Position numbers and translations under genes: made by a program. The notes below the pieces were generated by a model that did no database searches, had not been told where the DNA came from, and worked only from the letters and a program-made list of their open reading frames with translations. DNA of 64,000 nt, taken from the NCBI GenBank assembly GCA_943735955.1, contig OX030961.1, positions 8,973,920-9,037,919 of the forward strand, read 5' to 3'. This document shows, one piece after another, positions 61,812 to 64,000 of the stretch. Origin of the DNA: Piscicola geometra. Its lineage: Eukaryota > Annelida > Clitellata > Hirudinida > Piscicolidae. The stretch's first letter is position 1. Every line of letters begins with the position of its first letter.

Positions 61812-61893
61812 CTCTACCCAATAAAATACTTTTTTTCAATTAATTATATTTTCAAAGGTCACTAATTAATAACCTCTTGAAACTCCCAAACAG

Positions 61894-63431
61894 GACTAAG
61901 TACCACGAGTTCCTGCCTCAGACGGATGCGAGGAAGAGGGACAGACTGGCAGAGATGCTCGAAAGGCAGGACATGCTGAGGAGGCGACAGGTGATGAAGA
62001 TTCCTGAGTTCTATGTTGGTGAGTGCTTGTGTCTGTCTCTACCACTTGCAAGAATTATTTCTGTTGTCCATCTCACAACAACTAGTCTCTATTTATTTCT
62101 CACCCATTTCATCCATCCCTCCATCCATCCCTCCATTCATCCCTCCATCCATCCCTCCATTCATACCTCCATCCATCCCTCCAGGCAGCATCATGGCGGT
62201 GACGATCCTTGACACCCACTCTGCCACCAAACAATCTCGCTTTGTTGGCATCTGCATCCAGAAGTCAGACGTCGGTCTGCGGTCGAACTTCACCCTGCGA
62301 AATACTGTCGAGGAGCAAGGTATCTTGTGGTGTGTTGCAACCAAGCAAAGAAGTCCTCATGAATATATCATACAATGCAATACAGTAAACTTCAATACAA
62401 TGCAATAGAATGCAATACAATAAACTTCAATACAATGCAATAGAATGCAATACAATAAACTTCAATACAATGCAATACAATAAACTTCAATACAATGCAA
62501 TAGAATGCAATACAATAAACTTCAATACAATGCAATACAATGCAATACAATAAACTTCAATACAATTAAATAGGCAATGCAAATTTATGTTGCTTTAAAA
62601 ATCTAGTTACAATCATCTTCAATTTTTTCCCTTCATAAATAAATACTAGTAATTGAATGTGGACGTTTAAAGCTTCATGCAACACCCTCCCTCACACAGG
62701 CGTTGAGATCACCTACGACGCGTACTGCCCTCTGGTGACTGAAATAGAAGTTCTGAGGCTGGAGAAGAGGCTAGATGACACACTGTTCTACTTGAGAGAC
62801 GCCCCTCTGGAGTTCAGCACCTTCCCTTTCGACCTGATCCCCCTCCAGCACAACCCCAACGAACCAATTCCCATCAACCCTCTGAAGGTCACCACATTAG
62901 GAGTAGTGCTCTGTAGTGCATTCTTTCCAGGTCTATAAACTGTAAACTCTTTAATTTTGCATTTAATCACTGCTGAATTCCCGCCAAAAGGTGCCTCTGA
63001 ATCCTCGGCCATGGCACGAGAGATGGGAGAGGCAGGAGCTGAAGGGAGTCGAAGCGATCGACTTGCCGCCCAAGTTTTGGGAAAAGGCACAGAAGCCTGC
63101 TGTCTGCAAGCCGTGGCTCAAGTATGATCTGATGAAGCAGTACAGGTGATGGCCAGGGTGGATGGCATAGAGGGGTCAATGTGGTTTTATGATGATAACA
63201 ACTTTAATTAGAAATTATCCATCATTTGAATTGTTTTGTTGCGATCCGGAAGTATAAGTTAACTTTAAATGAGCCTATTTATGAAAGGAAATAATGAATG
63301 AATTATGCCCTGGCAGGGAGCGCATAAATGACGAAGACACCGAGCAAGTAATGGCGGAGATCTACGCGAAGATTTGCCAGATGGAAGAGAGCAGGAGGAA
63401 GGACGGCATCAGGAGCAAGAGTGCAGTCTGA
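61894..63431 (+). CDS. MRPL19: Mitochondrial ribosomal protein L19 (bL19m), 5' end unresolved
   Basis: Structural protein of the mitoribosome large subunit. Exons 61894-62018, 62185-62319, 62700-62887, 62991-63145 and 63317-63431 carry LERQDMLRRRQVMKIPEFYV, GSIMAVTILD, SRFVGICIQK, LRNTVEEQGVEITYDAY, LRLEKRLDDTLFYLRDAPLE, VPLNPRPWHERWERQELKGV and LKYDLMKQYRERIND, ending KSAV*. All are close to animal MRPL19. The first listed exon begins at an acceptor (CAAACAG|G) in phase 2, so at least one upstream exon with the start codon and presequence is needed; the exons at 61461-61811 are the best candidates. Convergent with the DCST-like gene, 134 bp between stops. Confidence 0.88.
62100..62182. repeat. 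(ATCCATCCCTCC)n repeat ending at MRPL19 exon acceptor
   Basis: Pyrimidine-rich CATCCATCCCTC units run straight into the acceptor CCTCCAG at 62184, so the repeat forms the polypyrimidine tract. Confidence 0.92.
62376..62565. repeat. AATACAATGCAATA repeat in MRPL19 intron
   Basis: Units of about 30-45 bp, TACAATAAACTTCAATACAA TGCAATAGAATGC, in about five copies. Confidence 0.9.
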
Positions 63432-63467
63432 GTCTCACTCTCCAATCCACACTTTGCGTTTTGATTT

Positions 63468-63491
63468 TTTATTTGTTCAAAAGGAAATAAA
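63468..63491. terminator. Convergent poly(A) signals of MRPL19 and the DCST-like gene
   Basis: Plus-strand AATAAA at 63486-63491 (MRPL19) and minus-strand AATAAA at 63473-63468 (DCST-like). The two 3' UTRs must overlap. Confidence 0.65.
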
Positions 63492-63565
63492 ATATTTGAC
63501 TGTTTACTAGTTCATATTCAGCTATTCGTCCGGGAAAGATAATGAAGAGGGAATATTCATGAGGG

Positions 63566-64000
63566 TCAGACAGCGGAAGAGGTGGTGGTGACGTGACAGA
63601 TGGGACAGAGTTGGTTGAGGTCAGTGAAGCAGGACGAGCAGTAGAGACCGAAACAATCGGCCATCTCGCACCTCTGCGTCGTGAAGTTGGAACCCGTGGA
63701 GAGGCAGAGGAGACAGCGTCGTGGACATCTCCTCACGTTTCTGCTCAGACACTCGTGCAGACAGGAGACGTTCTTGCGCAGGTGCCTCTTCTTGCCCGCC
63801 TCGACCACCATGGCGTACAACACCCTGGGATAGAGGCTTCTTCTGTGGCTGAGATGTTGGTGCAGCCACTGCAGTCTGCTCTGTTGTCTCTCCTCGTAGA
63901 AGTGGCCCGTGATGCCGCTTCTGAGACGCAGCACTTGTGGTTTGAGGAGGACGTTCAGCAGGAAGAGCACCATCACTGCCACGTTGGCGATGAAGAAGAG
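63566..64000 (-). CDS. DC-STAMP-domain protein with C-terminal RING (DCST1/2-like), 3' part
   Basis: An open frame enters from the right edge on the minus strand and ends at 63566, giving about 144 residues. It starts in a hydrophobic helix (LFFIANVAVMVLFLLNVLL), continues with a basic segment typical of the end of the DC-STAMP domain (LRSGITGHFYEERQQSRLQW), and ends in a compact eight-cysteine zinc finger: CLLC...C....C....CSSC........CPIC, a C4C4 RING-like finger as in DCST1/DCST2. In animals these proteins act in sperm-egg interaction (fly sneaky, worm SPE-42/49), and DCST1 has been described as an E3 ligase. DCST1 versus DCST2 cannot be decided. The 5' part is outside the window. Confidence 0.8.
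   Translation of the reverse strand, partial: LFFIANVAVMVLFLLNVLLKPQVLRLRSGITGHFYEERQQSRLQWLHQHLSHRRSLYPRVLYAMVVEAGKKRHLRKNVSCLHECLSRNVRRCPRRCLLCLSTGSNFTTQRCEMADCFGLYCSSCFTDLNQLCPICHVTTTSSAV

Overview
This window is nuclear DNA of an animal, most likely an invertebrate. It is intron-rich, with short exons that follow GT-AG rules and keep phase when joined, and it carries long microsatellites and minisatellites in introns. The gene content is metazoan: a FERM protein of the band 4.1 type, an EGF/sushi receptor, ZnT1/ZnT10-type transporters, DCP1, MIC19 and DCST. A C-terminal chitin-binding (CBM14) module and a 78-residue RPL29 argue against a vertebrate. I do not assign a phylum.

All gene models were built by hand from reading frames, splice consensus, exon phase sums and remembered family motifs. 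No alignment or RNA evidence was available.

Layout. 0-5 kb: the 3' end of an unknown gene and a small PAN-like/Thr-rich membrane protein (-). 5.2-12.9 kb: glycerol kinase (+, 17 exons) with introns full of tandem repeats. 14.6-16.7 kb: an Hsp20-domain protein with a long disordered N-terminus (+). 16.7-21 kb: satellite-rich spacer. 21-31.1 kb: a band 4.1-like FERM protein (+). 32.1-34.7 kb: a secreted vWA-EGF-chitin-binding protein (-). 35.9-38.6 kb: D-2-hydroxyglutarate dehydrogenase (+). 39.3-47.1 kb: a receptor with 6 EGF and 11 sushi modules (-, 29 exons). 47.7-55.7 kb: tandem SLC30 transporters, one ZnT1-like and one ZnT10-like (-). 56-64 kb: a compact cluster of housekeeping genes: DCP1 (+), RPL29 (-), MIC19 (+), a small ORF that may be the front of MRPL19 (+), MRPL19 (+), and the 3' end of a DCST-type RING protein (-).

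Mobile elements: a 5'-truncated L2/CR1-type LINE with a >1 kb TTGA-type tail, a second orphan LINE tail, a tRNA-derived SINE, and a short hAT-like MITE with an exact 8-bp target duplication.

Links between genes are loose. GK, D2HGDH, MIC19 and MRPL19 all bear on mitochondrial metabolism. The two SLC30 genes are duplicates that differ at the metal-selectivity residue. The PAN, vWA/CBM14 and EGF/sushi genes are three multidomain extracellular proteins on the same strand. The most distinctive pattern is that tandem repeats repeatedly start or stop exactly at splice junctions.
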